Assembly (NCBI GenBank): GCA_002335055.1
Contig: DDCH01000012.1
Span: forward strand, 1 to 36,135
From: Sulfurimonas sp. UBA2011
GTDB taxonomy: Bacteria; Campylobacterota; Campylobacteria; Campylobacterales; Sulfurimonadaceae
Reading direction: 5' to 3'
Length of the DNA: 36,135 nucleotides
Position 1 is the first letter of the stretch. Each line of letters opens with the position of its first letter. The notes beneath the pieces were generated by a model. The model saw nothing but the letters and a program-made list of their open reading frames with translations, made no database searches and was not told where the DNA came from. A program made the translations under genes and the position numbers. Positions 15,979 through 24,801 of this stretch are shown here, piece by piece.

Positions 15979-16506
15979 ATGAAAACATTACTCTCTTTAG
16001 TCTTGCTAACAGTACTCACTTATGGAGCCAACTTCACACTACAAAGTACAGACTTAGCTGGTCAGCTCATCAGTGCCCAAGAGTTTGATGGTTTTGGTTG
16101 TACAGGGAAAAACATCTCCCCAGCACTCTCATGGAAGGATGCACCCAAGGGTACAAAAAGTTTTGCGATAACTATGTACGATAAAGATGCTCCAACTGGA
16201 AGTGGATGGTGGCACTGGTCACTCTTTAACATCCCTGCATCAGAGAGTAAAATAGTTACAAATGCTTCTCGTTCAGAACTACTTCCAAAAGGAACAGTTG
16301 AAGGGAAAAATGACTACTCAACTGTAGGTTTTGGAGGAGCATGTCCACCTAAAAATGATGGTTTTCATACTTATGTTTTCACAGTTTACGCCTTAGATAT
16401 AGAAAAACTAGACCTAGATAAAAACACTAACCAAGCTGTTGTAGGTTACATGATAAATGCACATACAATAAAGAAGAGTTCTCTTGTTAGCTACTACAAA
16501 CGCTAA
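15979..16506 (+). CDS. Secreted PEBP / YbhB-YbcL family protein
   Basis: A 175-aa member of the phosphatidylethanolamine-binding (Raf kinase inhibitor-like) family. It begins with a signal peptide (MKTLLSLVLLTVLTYGA), so it is probably periplasmic. Core motifs are NISPALSWKDAPKGTKSFAI, MYDKDAPTGSGWWHW and the late GFHTYVFTVYAL, which form the anion-binding pocket. The bacterial role of the family is not well defined. Start supported by AAGGA immediately upstream. Confidence 0.88.
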   Translation: MKTLLSLVLLTVLTYGANFTLQSTDLAGQLISAQEFDGFGCTGKNISPALSWKDAPKGTKSFAITMYDKDAPTGSGWWHWSLFNIPASESKIVTNASRSELLPKGTVEGKNDYSTVGFGGACPPKNDGFHTYVFTVYALDIEKLDLDKNTNQAVVGYMINAHTIKKSSLVSYYKR

Positions 16507-16518
16507 GATTAGATATAG

Positions 16519-16719
16519 CCATATGGTGGTGTCACAATAACTACCTTTATCAACCTTGGTCTTATAAATGAAATGACATTAACTTTAGCCCCTATATTAT
16601 TAGAAAAAGGCATAGCTCTTTTTGGTGACATTTTTAATGAAGTAAAACTTGAAAATGCACAAGTAAAAGTATTTCCAAATAATTTTGTTGAACTTAAATA
16701 TACTCTAAAATATCTATAA
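16519..16719 (+). pseudogene. C-terminal remnant of a RibD-C/dihydrofolate-reductase-family protein
   Basis: An open frame with no start reads PYGGVTITTFINLGLINEMT and continues LTLAPILLEKGIALFGDIF to a TAA. This matches the GGxxxxxxFLxxGLIDExxLxxxPxxLGxGxxLF end of RibD C-terminal/DHFR-like domains. The N-terminal two thirds are gone, and two stops (TAG) lie in frame just upstream. Confidence 0.6.
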
Positions 16720-16745
16720 TACTCAACTTATCCTCTAGAATAATG

Positions 16746-16751
16746 TATAAT
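16746..16751 (+). promoter_or_regulatory. -10 box of the DUF1059 gene
   Basis: TATAAT, giving a predicted leader of about 28 bases that includes AAAAAGGAAAAAT before the ATG at 16786. Confidence 0.45.
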
Positions 16752-16785
16752 TAGGCAAAATTAAGCTCTTATAAAAAGGAAAAAT

Positions 16786-17022
16786 ATGAAAACAATGACA
16801 TGTAAACAACTAGGCGGTGCCTGCGATATAGAATTTAAAGCAGAGACTTTTGATGAAATGGCGGAATTAAGTCGTGCCCATGGGATGAAAATGTTTAGTG
16901 AAGGCGATAAAGCACATGTAACTGTTATAGAAGACATGATTACACTTATGAATGATCCAGGCGGGATGCAAAAGTGGGTAGATAATAAAAAAGCTCTATT
17001 TGCTGCTGCACCTGAGGACTAA
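16786..17022 (+). CDS. DUF1059 small protein
   Basis: A 78-aa protein starting MKTMTCKQLGGACDIEF. This is the characteristic opening of the DUF1059 family (sometimes called predicted small metal-binding proteins), with the two Cys at residues 6 and 13. FDEMAELSRAHGMKMF and the later helix also fit. Function is unknown. It has its own promoter and a strong ribosome binding site, and stands convergent to the ADP-ribosylglycohydrolase gene. Confidence 0.85.
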   Translation: MKTMTCKQLGGACDIEFKAETFDEMAELSRAHGMKMFSEGDKAHVTVIEDMITLMNDPGGMQKWVDNKKALFAAAPED

Positions 17023-17041
17023 AACTATAATCTTATACAGA

Positions 17042-18280
17042 CTACTTATGTGTGCTCTGTATAACTTTAACAAACGCCTCTATCTCTTCGTTTATACTAT
17101 CGTACTCTACTAAACCCGTTTTTAACTTATTTGGTACTTCTTCGCTACCAGCGCCCACTAACATTCCTAGTATGATTCCTCTATGAACACAATCACCACC
17201 TGCATTTGCATTATCCATAACAGAATGTTTAAAGTGAAATCCATTTTTATATATAAGATACATTAAAATAGGTAAGGACTGTTCAGGATAACATCCTGTT
17301 GTAAAAACTGGACCTAAAATTTCATCCTCGTTAAAGTGTTTGATTAACATATCTAAGTCTAGTTCTCTATCTGAAAACTCAGTATGAATTTTCCACATTA
17401 TATCTTTAGGGATATTTCCCGGTCCATTGTGATCTGCATAAGCTTTTGAGAGTTCTGCACCACTTATTTTTGCTAGTTGTACTTTTGAGGCATATTCTTT
17501 TAAGGCTGAGAGTGGTTCTGCTTTTTCTAGAAGTTTATGTAAAAGTGGTACTAATACGGTTAGAGCAGAACTTACATTATCAGAACGGTGTGTTATCTGC
17601 TGATGTTGCAGAGCCACACCTAATGCTTGGTAAGAAGACTTAGAAGTAAGTGATAAGATAAGTGGACGAATGATACCTCCATTTGAGCCTATCGACCAAA
17701 CATTTCTTTGTTCCTCTGCACAAGCATGAGGAGGAACTCCCTCACTATAGTTCTCAAACCATGCACGAATATATATCTCAGTATAAGGGTCTTTGTTTAA
17801 ACCTGGAGTTGTTAAGTAATGTATAAAATCTTCAATAAACACCTTTTGGTCATACTTGCCCTCTTTGATGATAGAGCGCATTAAAACACGGATAAGGTTT
17901 GCTCCAAGTGTATTTTCACCAGCTTTTAGCCCATGATGATAGTGATATCGTTCATCCTTCTTGGGCATTGCATTTTTATGCTCACCTGCATGAACAGCTA
18001 GTTTAAAATTAAAATCATTATAGTTAGTATTGTAAAAACGGATATGTTCATGTGCGATGTCAAAGGGACGACCTAACTCTTGTGCTTTTTTGATGTTTGG
18101 ACGGTAGGAGTTACCCACCATAAAAGATTCAGGGTGTGGATGTGGAGCATCTTCAAACCACTTGATACGACCAAAACCCTCTTTTATATACTCGCGGTTA
18201 TAATACCAATGGACAGGCATAGCGACAGAATCAGCTATAAAAGCCCCCCATAAAGCATTTTTTATGCGTATCGCATCCAT
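17042..18280 (-). CDS. ADP-ribosylglycohydrolase family protein
   Basis: A 412-aa protein of the DraG-like fold, whose members remove ADP-ribose from proteins or related substrates using two Mg2+ ions. KNALWGAFIADSVAMPVHW (residues 7-25) is the typical N-terminal helix, and NANAGGDCVHRGIILGMLVG near residue 365 is the late metal-binding segment, where many relatives have GxDxDT. The protein is longer than DraG (about 300 aa) and its target is unknown. The start is well supported by AAGGAG, with a leader block (GGAGTCTATTATG) identical to that of the pirin gene upstream. The two genes run in the same direction, 52 bases apart. Confidence 0.85.
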   Translation of the reverse strand: MDAIRIKNALWGAFIADSVAMPVHWYYNREYIKEGFGRIKWFEDAPHPHPESFMVGNSYRPNIKKAQELGRPFDIAHEHIRFYNTNYNDFNFKLAVHAGEHKNAMPKKDERYHYHHGLKAGENTLGANLIRVLMRSIIKEGKYDQKVFIEDFIHYLTTPGLNKDPYTEIYIRAWFENYSEGVPPHACAEEQRNVWSIGSNGGIIRPLILSLTSKSSYQALGVALQHQQITHRSDNVSSALTVLVPLLHKLLEKAEPLSALKEYASKVQLAKISGAELSKAYADHNGPGNIPKDIMWKIHTEFSDRELDLDMLIKHFNEDEILGPVFTTGCYPEQSLPILMYLIYKNGFHFKHSVMDNANAGGDCVHRGIILGMLVGAGSEEVPNKLKTGLVEYDSINEEIEAFVKVIQSTHK

Positions 18281-18332
18281 AATAGACTCCTTAACAAGAT
18301 AATATAATCTGCTTCTTCCATCTCTTCTCCTT

Positions 18333-19076
18333 TTAGTATCTCTCTATAAATCGTCTATATTTTATCTCTGTTGGTGTTTTTATAAGAAAAAGTTCTGCAC
18401 TATTTTTCACATCATAAACAACACTTGAGGCATCTTGTAAAACATAATAATCATCTTTTACAATAGTCTCTCCATCTATATCTATTTCACCATCTAAAAG
18501 ATAGTATGAGTAAGTAAACGAAGGATTGAGAATTTCATCAAATATACCACTTTTATATATGGTTTTTTTAATCTCTAAACCCTCAGTTATAGTTTTTATA
18601 CCATCCTCAGTCATATATTCCAGTGTCTCTTTGCCACCATCACTCTTACTAAAAAAGCTACTTGCCATATAGTCTTTATAAGTCGCTGCCTGTGTCATAG
18701 TTTTTGAGAAATCAGGGTCAAACCAGATTTGAAAAAGTTCTGTACCTTTAGTTATTCGCTCAGAATGTGAAACACCAGTTCCCGCTTGGATAGCTTGTAC
18801 ATCACCTTTTTTTAGAGGAGTGTAGACCTTTGAAACTGTATCATAATGCTCAACTGCACCATTAAAGACAAAGGTCATTATTTCAAAACCCTCATGCGGA
18901 TGCAGGGGAAACTCAGCTGTCTCATGAGCTACAAGATGTGCCCAGTAAAAGATGTTTGAGTATGCACTTGTTCCACTCCGGTTAGGAAATGGTATAGGCT
19001 TATTTTCTGTAAAAGCTCCATTAAAAAGAGGCTCTATTTCTTGCTCATCTTTTCTTAAATGTTTAACTCTACACAT
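18333..19076 (-). CDS. Pirin family protein
   Basis: A bicupin protein of the pirin family, 247 aa. The metal-binding N-terminal cupin shows HETAEFPLHPHEGFEIMTFV and GAVEHYDT, with three His, then QAIQAGTGVSHSE with His and Glu. Some bacterial pirins oxidise quercetin and others bind metabolic enzymes; the role here is open. I start at the ATG at 19076 (MCRVKHLRK) because GAGGAG lies six bases upstream of it; a longer frame adds six unsupported residues. A TATAAT box on the minus strand lies at 19097-19102. Confidence 0.88.
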   Translation of the reverse strand: MCRVKHLRKDEQEIEPLFNGAFTENKPIPFPNRSGTSAYSNIFYWAHLVAHETAEFPLHPHEGFEIMTFVFNGAVEHYDTVSKVYTPLKKGDVQAIQAGTGVSHSERITKGTELFQIWFDPDFSKTMTQAATYKDYMASSFFSKSDGGKETLEYMTEDGIKTITEGLEIKKTIYKSGIFDEILNPSFTYSYYLLDGEIDIDGETIVKDDYYVLQDASSVVYDVKNSAELFLIKTPTEIKYRRFIERY

Positions 19077-19096
19077 AATAGACTCCTCATACAATT

Positions 19097-19131
19097 ATTA
19101 TATCAATTTTAAGTTCTAATTACACTATACT
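19097..19131. promoter_or_regulatory. Divergent promoter pair between pirin and the methyltransferase
   Basis: TATAAT on the minus strand (19097-19102) faces the pirin gene, and TATACT on the plus strand (19126-19131) faces the methyltransferase gene. Both leaders are short, under 25 bases. Confidence 0.45.
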
Positions 19132-19152
19132 TTCATTATAAGGAAAACATTG

Positions 19153-19764
19153 ATGCAAGCAGAAAGAAAAGCAAGTGAATGGTTTGAAGACTTTTATAAA
19201 CAAAATAAGAATACTCATGTAAATATACCTTGGGCAAGGCAAGATGTAAACCCACTACTTCAAACATACTTAGACAAGAAAACTGAACATAAAGGTAGAG
19301 CCCTTGTAATCGGCTGTGGCTTGGGTGATGATGCCTATGCCCTAGCAAATACAGGCTACGACACACTTGCTATTGATATCTCACAAACTGCATTAGATAT
19401 CGCTCAAAAAAGATTTGAGGGTGCTGGTATAAATTTTGAGAAACAAGATATATTTGATATGCCAAATAAGTACTTTGAACATTTTGACTTTGTTTTTGAA
19501 GCACTTACTATTCAATCTCTCCCTCGTGAGTTTCGTACAAAAATGATAAAAGCAGTGGCAGATTCTGTCGCAAAAGAAGGTGAAATTCTTGTAGTTGCTC
19601 ATAAAAAACAGCTTGGAGAGGGAGGGCCACCTTGGCCTTTGACTCATGTTGAGATAGACCAGTTTTTAAATAATAATCTCAAAGAGATGAGTTTTGATCT
19701 TATCACAGAGGACTCTAATATCTCTAACACTAGATTTAGAATTTTATATAAAAAGACTGTATGA
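19153..19764 (+). CDS. Class I SAM-dependent methyltransferase (TPMT-like)
   Basis: A 203-aa soluble methyltransferase. Motif I is RALVIGCGLGDDAYALA (residues about 54-70) followed by the acidic LAIDIS; FDFVFEALTIQSLP is the usual position of motif IV. The overall pattern resembles thiopurine/thiol methyltransferase-like proteins, so a small nucleophile (thiol, selenium or tellurium compound) is possible but unproven. The ATG at 19153 is preferred over a TTG just before it, since AAGGA then sits eight bases away. It overlaps mutY by four bases (ATGA). Confidence 0.85.
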   Translation: MQAERKASEWFEDFYKQNKNTHVNIPWARQDVNPLLQTYLDKKTEHKGRALVIGCGLGDDAYALANTGYDTLAIDISQTALDIAQKRFEGAGINFEKQDIFDMPNKYFEHFDFVFEALTIQSLPREFRTKMIKAVADSVAKEGEILVVAHKKQLGEGGPPWPLTHVEIDQFLNNNLKEMSFDLITEDSNISNTRFRILYKKTV

Positions 19765-20690
19765 AAAAAGCACAAAAAGCACTCTTAGAATGGTATAAAA
19801 CACATGGACGCCATGAACTTCCATGGCGTTTAACAGATAACCTTTACCATGTTTATCTCAGTGAGATTATGCTCCAACAAACACAGGTAAATCGTGTGAG
19901 AGATGAGTATTATCCTCAGTTTCTAAAGAAGTTTCCCTCACTTAAAGTGCTTGCTAATGCACATCAAGATGAAGTTCTCGCTGCTTGGAGTGGGCTTGGG
20001 TACTACTCCCGAGCTAGAAACTTACATAAAACAGCTAAACTCTCTCTTGGTGGACTACCTAAAACTCCTAAAGAGTTGATGGATCTTCCGGGCATTGGTG
20101 AGTACACAGCAAGTGCAGTTTGTAGTTTTGGTCTTGGACAGAATGTAGCAGTTGTTGATACAAATATTGCAAGAGTCATTAAACGCCACTTTGCACTGCT
20201 CTCCCCTAAGATAAAAACTCTATGGACACAGGCAGAAGTTTTTGTAAATGCTAAAGAACCTCGAAGTCATAACCTTGCTTTAATGGATTTAGGTTCACTT
20301 GTCTGTCTGCCAAAAAATCCTAAGTGTGAAGAGTGTCCACTCATGAGTTCTTGTTTAGGTAAAAGTGAAGCTGAGGTTTATACTCAGACTAAAAAAACAG
20401 TCTATGAAAATATGGAACTTTTTTTAGGAGTCTGTATCAAAGACAATAAAATCGCCTTAGAGACCTCAACACAAAATATGTATAAAGATATGTTAGTGCT
20501 TCCAAGTGTTGAGCCAATTGAAGAGGATTTTATCGCAGAATTTAAACACTCATATACTAAGTATCGTCTAGTGGTTAAACTCTATAAGTCAGAAAAAGTA
20601 AGTAAAGAAACTAAATGGTTGGACATAGAGGAAATGAGTGAAGCACCAATATCTTCACTCACAAAAAAAGCACAAAAGTTTTTTATATAA
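19761..20690 (+). CDS. mutY: A/G-specific adenine DNA glycosylase
   Basis: MutY removes adenine mispaired with 8-oxoguanine. Seen here are LSEIMLQQTQV with the catalytic Glu, the helix-hairpin-helix LPGIGEYTASAV, VVDTNIARV with the catalytic Asp, and the iron-sulfur cluster ligands in C-x6-C-x2-C-x5-C spacing (CLPKNPKCEECPLMSSC). The C-terminal NUDIX-like 8-oxoG-sensing part is present but short (total 309 aa against about 350). It is translated after the methyltransferase gene and ends one base from the convergent histidine kinase gene. Confidence 0.95.
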   Translation: MKKAQKALLEWYKTHGRHELPWRLTDNLYHVYLSEIMLQQTQVNRVRDEYYPQFLKKFPSLKVLANAHQDEVLAAWSGLGYYSRARNLHKTAKLSLGGLPKTPKELMDLPGIGEYTASAVCSFGLGQNVAVVDTNIARVIKRHFALLSPKIKTLWTQAEVFVNAKEPRSHNLALMDLGSLVCLPKNPKCEECPLMSSCLGKSEAEVYTQTKKTVYENMELFLGVCIKDNKIALETSTQNMYKDMLVLPSVEPIEEDFIAEFKHSYTKYRLVVKLYKSEKVSKETKWLDIEEMSEAPISSLTKKAQKFFI

Positions 20691-20691
20691 A

Positions 20692-21804
20692 CTAAAAAAG
20701 AAGTCTAAACTCACTGCCCTCACCTAAAACAGATGAGACTTGAACTTCTATCTTATAAGTATCACAAATCTGTTTGACTATACTCAGACCAACACCAAAA
20801 CCACCTGCAACTTGAGAATCACGACTATACATCTCAAAAATTGAATCTAGTTTATCTTTCGCGATTCCAACACCCTCATCTTTTATGATAAATAGCCCCT
20901 TCTTTAGGCTTATATATATCGTAGTCTCAGGCATTGAGTACTTTATAGCATTTGAAAGTAGATTTGAGATAAGTAGTTCTGCTCGTGATTCTATGATATT
21001 TAAAGAGGATTGGTCTATATCTACTTTGACTTCTACACCTTTTGCATCACTGAGTTCAGAGTAGTACTTTACAACCCTCTTGACTACATCTCCAAGGGCT
21101 ACTTCGGCACTCTCTTCTTGTTTATCACTAAAGTTCAAGTAAGTGAGTGAGTTATATATAGTCTCAAGTTGTTTGGTACTTATTGAGATGTTTGTGAGGA
21201 TTTTTTTATCATATACCTCTTTTTTTATAGCACGACTTGCACTCATTTTTAGGGCTGTTATGGGAGTGTTTAACTCATGAGAAACATCTTGGATAAACTC
21301 TTCTATCTGCTCTATGCGTTTATGTACAGGTCTCATAAAAAGTTTCGCTAAAATAAATGATATAAAAAATATAGCTAAAAAAACTAAACCTGCTCGTGTC
21401 ACCACATCAGACTTTAATATGTCTAGTTCTTTAAAGTATCCCTGTGTTTTCACTACTACATACTCAATGTTTAGATGCTCTTGAGGTGAAGCAGAAACAA
21501 GAACTTTATACCCATTTTTCTCAAAATAACCAACCTTATAAGCCTCTTTTTCATGGACAGGTACAAGCATATAACCATAACCCTCTTCACTAGGTAGAGT
21601 GAGTTTTATACCTTTCATTTGAGCATTTATAATACGACCTGAGATACTATCTGCTAAGTGTGTGAGTTTATAGTAAGTCTCATTCTCTAAAGAAGCCTTC
21701 AGTGAAGAGTAATACCAAAAAGAAGAGAGTAAAACAAAAAACAGAGATGAGACTAGGTAGATTGTCAAAAAAGAGTAAAAGGAGCGCTTTTCTAAATCAT
21801 TCAT
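20692..21804 (-). CDS. Sensor histidine kinase, probably copper/silver responsive
   Basis: A 370-aa membrane kinase. A first membrane segment (about 11-33), a small periplasmic loop of about 100 residues and a second membrane segment (about 136-156) precede the dimerisation domain, with DVSHELNTPITAL and the phosphorylated His176. The ATPase domain has the N box (LISNLLSNAIKYS) and the G boxes (KDEGVGIAKDK and GGFGVGLSIVKQI). The sensor loop has no obvious metal-binding His/Met cluster. It overlaps the response regulator gene by eight bases. Being next to cusCBA-like genes makes metal sensing likely; that is inference. Confidence 0.9.
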   Translation of the reverse strand: MNDLEKRSFYSFLTIYLVSSLFFVLLSSFWYYSSLKASLENETYYKLTHLADSISGRIINAQMKGIKLTLPSEEGYGYMLVPVHEKEAYKVGYFEKNGYKVLVSASPQEHLNIEYVVVKTQGYFKELDILKSDVVTRAGLVFLAIFFISFILAKLFMRPVHKRIEQIEEFIQDVSHELNTPITALKMSASRAIKKEVYDKKILTNISISTKQLETIYNSLTYLNFSDKQEESAEVALGDVVKRVVKYYSELSDAKGVEVKVDIDQSSLNIIESRAELLISNLLSNAIKYSMPETTIYISLKKGLFIIKDEGVGIAKDKLDSIFEMYSRDSQVAGGFGVGLSIVKQICDTYKIEVQVSSVLGEGSEFRLLF

Positions 21805-22444
21805 ACTTATAACCCTCCCCTCTTACATTAAGTATATGTTCCTTACCTATGTACTTTCTAAGGTTTTTTATGACAGTTCTCACCGCATCATCACTCGGCA
21901 TCTCATCATACTCCCAGATATTTTGAAGAAGTTCATCACTACTCACAACTCTTGCTCTGTTTTGATACAGATAATGCAAAAAGTCACTCTCTTTATGTGT
22001 CATTGTATAAGTCTTACTCAGTGTTTGCACTGTGTGTGTATGTATATCAAAGATGATTTCTTCTTCTATACTTATCTTTGATCCAAGTCCAAACTGACGT
22101 TTTATATTTATGATGCGTTGTCCTAACTCTTCAAGGTCAAAGGGTTTTTTTATAAAATCATTTGCTCCTGATTCAAATGCAGCCTTTAGATACTTTGTAT
22201 CATGAAAGGCCGTGATAAATACAGTAGGAGTATTGTCATTAAATGTACGAAGTTCTTTGAGCAGTGAGATACCATCCCCATCAGGAACATTTATATCAAA
22301 GATATAGAGGTCAAACTTAAACTCTTCGCTCAGACTTAAAGCTTTTTTTATACTGTAAGTCTGTACTACCTCATACTCATCTTCTAAGTAATCAACTAAA
22401 ATACTTGCCAAAGCAGTGTCATCTTCTAAAAGTAATATTTTCAT
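21797..22444 (-). CDS. OmpR-family response regulator, predicted activator of the adjacent efflux operon
   Basis: A 215-aa regulator. The receiver domain has acidic Asp8-Asp9, phosphoacceptor Asp50 (YIFDINVPDGDG) and Lys100 (FIKKPFD). The C-terminal winged-helix domain has MTHKESDFLHYLYQN and a DAVRTVIKNLRKYIG recognition region. It would bind direct repeats near the divergent cus promoter, where a GTAAAAA pair with 14-base spacing is seen at 22565 and 22579. It is transcribed with the kinase gene and divergently from the efflux genes, the usual layout for CusRS-like systems. Confidence 0.9.
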   Translation of the reverse strand: MKILLLEDDTALASILVDYLEDEYEVVQTYSIKKALSLSEEFKFDLYIFDINVPDGDGISLLKELRTFNDNTPTVFITAFHDTKYLKAAFESGANDFIKKPFDLEELGQRIINIKRQFGLGSKISIEEEIIFDIHTHTVQTLSKTYTMTHKESDFLHYLYQNRARVVSSDELLQNIWEYDEMPSDDAVRTVIKNLRKYIGKEHILNVRGEGYKYE

Positions 22445-22612
22445 AGACTTATTGTAGCCAAAAGAAGAGAATTAAAAATACCCTAAACTTAATCATATAT
22501 AGTTTCAAGCCCAACACAAACACACCACACTTTTTTAGTATACTGCTCTTATCAAACAAAATAGGTAAAAAATCTCGAGTAAAAACTAGTATAAACTTTT
22601 AAGGAAACATAA
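22445..22612. promoter_or_regulatory. Divergent control region between the two-component genes and cusCBA-like genes
   Basis: On the plus strand TATACT lies at 22539-22544 within the palindrome AGTATACT, and a second candidate TATAAA lies just upstream of the ribosome binding site (about 22590). Between them, GTAAAAA occurs twice, starting at 22565 and 22579, which could be an OmpR-type half-site pair. The actual operator is not proven. Confidence 0.35.
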
Positions 22613-23791
22613 GTGAAAAATTTACTTCTTTGTAGCTTACTTATCACATCAACACTTAGTGCAATTAGCCTGAGTGAAGTGATAAATAAGTCTCTTTTAA
22701 ACAGTCCATCTCTAGAATCAATCAATGCTAAAATAAAAGCAAACAAACATGCAAGCGATGTAGCAAACCAGTTCTCAAATCCTGAACTTTCCTTTACAAC
22801 AAATAGTATAGACTCATCTCAGCCTATGAGCCAAACTGTTCTTACTATAAAACAAAAACTTCCCTACTATGGTAAGCGTGATTCTAAACAAGCTATCACC
22901 TTAGCACAGGACGAAGTACTCAAAGAACAACTCTTTGCAGCAAAAGCCACAATGGTTCAAAAAATAAAAACAGAAGCCTTTACTATCTGGGAAAATCGTG
23001 AACTCTATAAAATCACAAACGAGTACATAATGCTTACAAAACAAAACATAGAACTCTATGAGTCTTACACAAGTGTTAAGGACAATCAACATATAGGTAT
23101 CATGAAAGCAGAACTTACTTTGGCTGATTTAGAGATTCAAAAAAGTGTACTGAGTGCAAAAATCTATATATCCTATGCAAAACTCTCTTATCTATCTGCA
23201 TTTGATGTAAAAGATCTAGAGATAAAATTAGAAATCGCAGAAAAACCCGATCTAGACTCTTTTAATAAAGGACTAGTGAACAACCCTGAGTTACTTATAA
23301 AAAATAAAGAGCTCAAAAAAGAAAATGCTAAAATAGAAGTAGCAGATAAAAATAACTATCCTGATTTAAACCTTCTCGCTGGTTACTCTTACAGAGAAAA
23401 TTTTGACAACTACTTTAACTTTGGTCTAGCACTCTCTCTTCCAATGTACGGAACTGAAGATGCTTTAGAGGAACAAGTAAGAGCCCAAGCACTCTCAGTA
23501 CTGAGCCAAAAAGAAGATACAAAAATCGCTATCTCAAGCGAACTCAAAATCTACTATGCACAGATGCTCTCTTCATACCAAATCTATCATATCATTCAAG
23601 ATGATGCACTCCCTCAAATTGCACATATGTTTGAGTTATCTAACTCATCTATCTCAACTGGTGGAGATCTTTTTAAGTATATAGATGTTCTTTTTGACCG
23701 TCTTGCCTTAGAGAAAAAAAGTATAAATGCAGTGAGTAACTACAACAAAGCAAATGCTTTAATATTACAACTCGCAGGAGAAATCAAATGA
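22613..23791 (+). CDS. TolC/CusC-like outer-membrane efflux protein
   Basis: A 392-aa outer-membrane factor with a signal peptide (MKNLLLCSLLITSTLSA) and the two long coiled-coil repeats of the family. FSNPELSFTTNSIDSS and LTIKQKLPYYGKRDSKQ near residues 56-100 are typical of metal-efflux CusC/CzcC relatives, and NYPDLNLLAGYSYR starts the second repeat. It forms the channel through the outer membrane. There is no lipobox Cys at the cleavage site. The GTG start follows AAGGA. It overlaps the adaptor gene by four bases (ATGA). Confidence 0.88.
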   Translation: MKNLLLCSLLITSTLSAISLSEVINKSLLNSPSLESINAKIKANKHASDVANQFSNPELSFTTNSIDSSQPMSQTVLTIKQKLPYYGKRDSKQAITLAQDEVLKEQLFAAKATMVQKIKTEAFTIWENRELYKITNEYIMLTKQNIELYESYTSVKDNQHIGIMKAELTLADLEIQKSVLSAKIYISYAKLSYLSAFDVKDLEIKLEIAEKPDLDSFNKGLVNNPELLIKNKELKKENAKIEVADKNNYPDLNLLAGYSYRENFDNYFNFGLALSLPMYGTEDALEEQVRAQALSVLSQKEDTKIAISSELKIYYAQMLSSYQIYHIIQDDALPQIAHMFELSNSSISTGGDLFKYIDVLFDRLALEKKSINAVSNYNKANALILQLAGEIK

Positions 23792-24792
23792 GACTTATAA
23801 ACAAACTAGTATTATTAACACTGCTCTCTTTTCCTCTTATGGCTAAAGAAGCAAGTGTTAAACAACTCTTTTCAGTACAGACTGTCAAAGTAAAACAAGA
23901 GAGTACAAACCATCAGAGAAAGAACTTTGGTTTTGTAAAACCTGATGATGCAAGAGTCCATCATATCGCACCGCGTTTTGGTGGATTTGTCGAGAAAATA
24001 TATGCTGATAAGATCTACAAGTATGTAAAAAAAGGCGAGCCACTTGTTACTGTTTACTCCCCTGAAGTCTATAAGGCAAAAGAGGACTATTTTAACTCAT
24101 ATAACTACACAAAAAACAAAAAACACAAAGGAATGCTCAAAAGTGCAAAGTTAAAATTACAACTTTTAGGCGTAAACCACAAAGAGATAAACGAGCTTGT
24201 AAGAACAAAAAAAGTGTCGTTTAACACAACTATTTATGCACATACTAATGGTTATATCTTTAAAAAGACTATCTCTCATGGTTCTGCGTTTAATGCCAAA
24301 GCACAACTCTATGAGATAGTAAATCTAGATGAAGTTTGGGTTGAGACAAAAGTTTATGAAGATGACCTAAGCTGGTTAAAAGATGCAAACTCTTTTGATG
24401 TCTCTTTTAAAAGTAACGATACAATATATACTGCAACCTCAACTCTACTATACCCAAACATAGATCCAAAAGAAGCAACACTTACCCTGCGTTTACATCT
24501 AAAAAATGCTAACAAAGAACTCTTTCCCGGAATGTATGCAAGTGTCATCTCTAAAGATAAAAAGCAAGACTACTTAACTCTACCAACAGATGCAGTTATA
24601 CGTAAAGATGGTAAGTTTTATGTTTTTATAGTTGGAGAATATGAAGGTGAGTACGACCCACTTGAGATAAATGTAAAAGTACTAAACCCTCACACTTACA
24701 TAATCACAGAAGGTTTAAATGCAGGTGATGAAGTAGTAAGTAATGCCCTCTTTATGATGGATAGTGATGCTCAGATAAATGGCTTATATTAG
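23788..24792 (+). CDS. cusB: CusB-like periplasmic adaptor of an RND metal efflux pump
   Basis: A 334-aa membrane fusion protein with a signal peptide (MRLINKLVLLTLLSFPLMA). PRFGGFVEKIYADKIYKYVK and GEPLVTVYSPEVYKAKEDYF match the CusB barrel-sandwich segment, followed by a short hairpin, the second lipoyl half (IYAHTNGYIFKKTISHGSAF) and beta-barrel parts. CusB links CusA and CusC and binds Cu(I)/Ag(I) through Met residues at its N-terminus. Here the N-terminus has few Met, so metal transfer may differ. It lies between the channel and pump genes. Confidence 0.88.
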   Translation: MRLINKLVLLTLLSFPLMAKEASVKQLFSVQTVKVKQESTNHQRKNFGFVKPDDARVHHIAPRFGGFVEKIYADKIYKYVKKGEPLVTVYSPEVYKAKEDYFNSYNYTKNKKHKGMLKSAKLKLQLLGVNHKEINELVRTKKVSFNTTIYAHTNGYIFKKTISHGSAFNAKAQLYEIVNLDEVWVETKVYEDDLSWLKDANSFDVSFKSNDTIYTATSTLLYPNIDPKEATLTLRLHLKNANKELFPGMYASVISKDKKQDYLTLPTDAVIRKDGKFYVFIVGEYEGEYDPLEINVKVLNPHTYIITEGLNAGDEVVSNALFMMDSDAQINGLY

Positions 24793-24801
24793 GAATATAT
24801 T

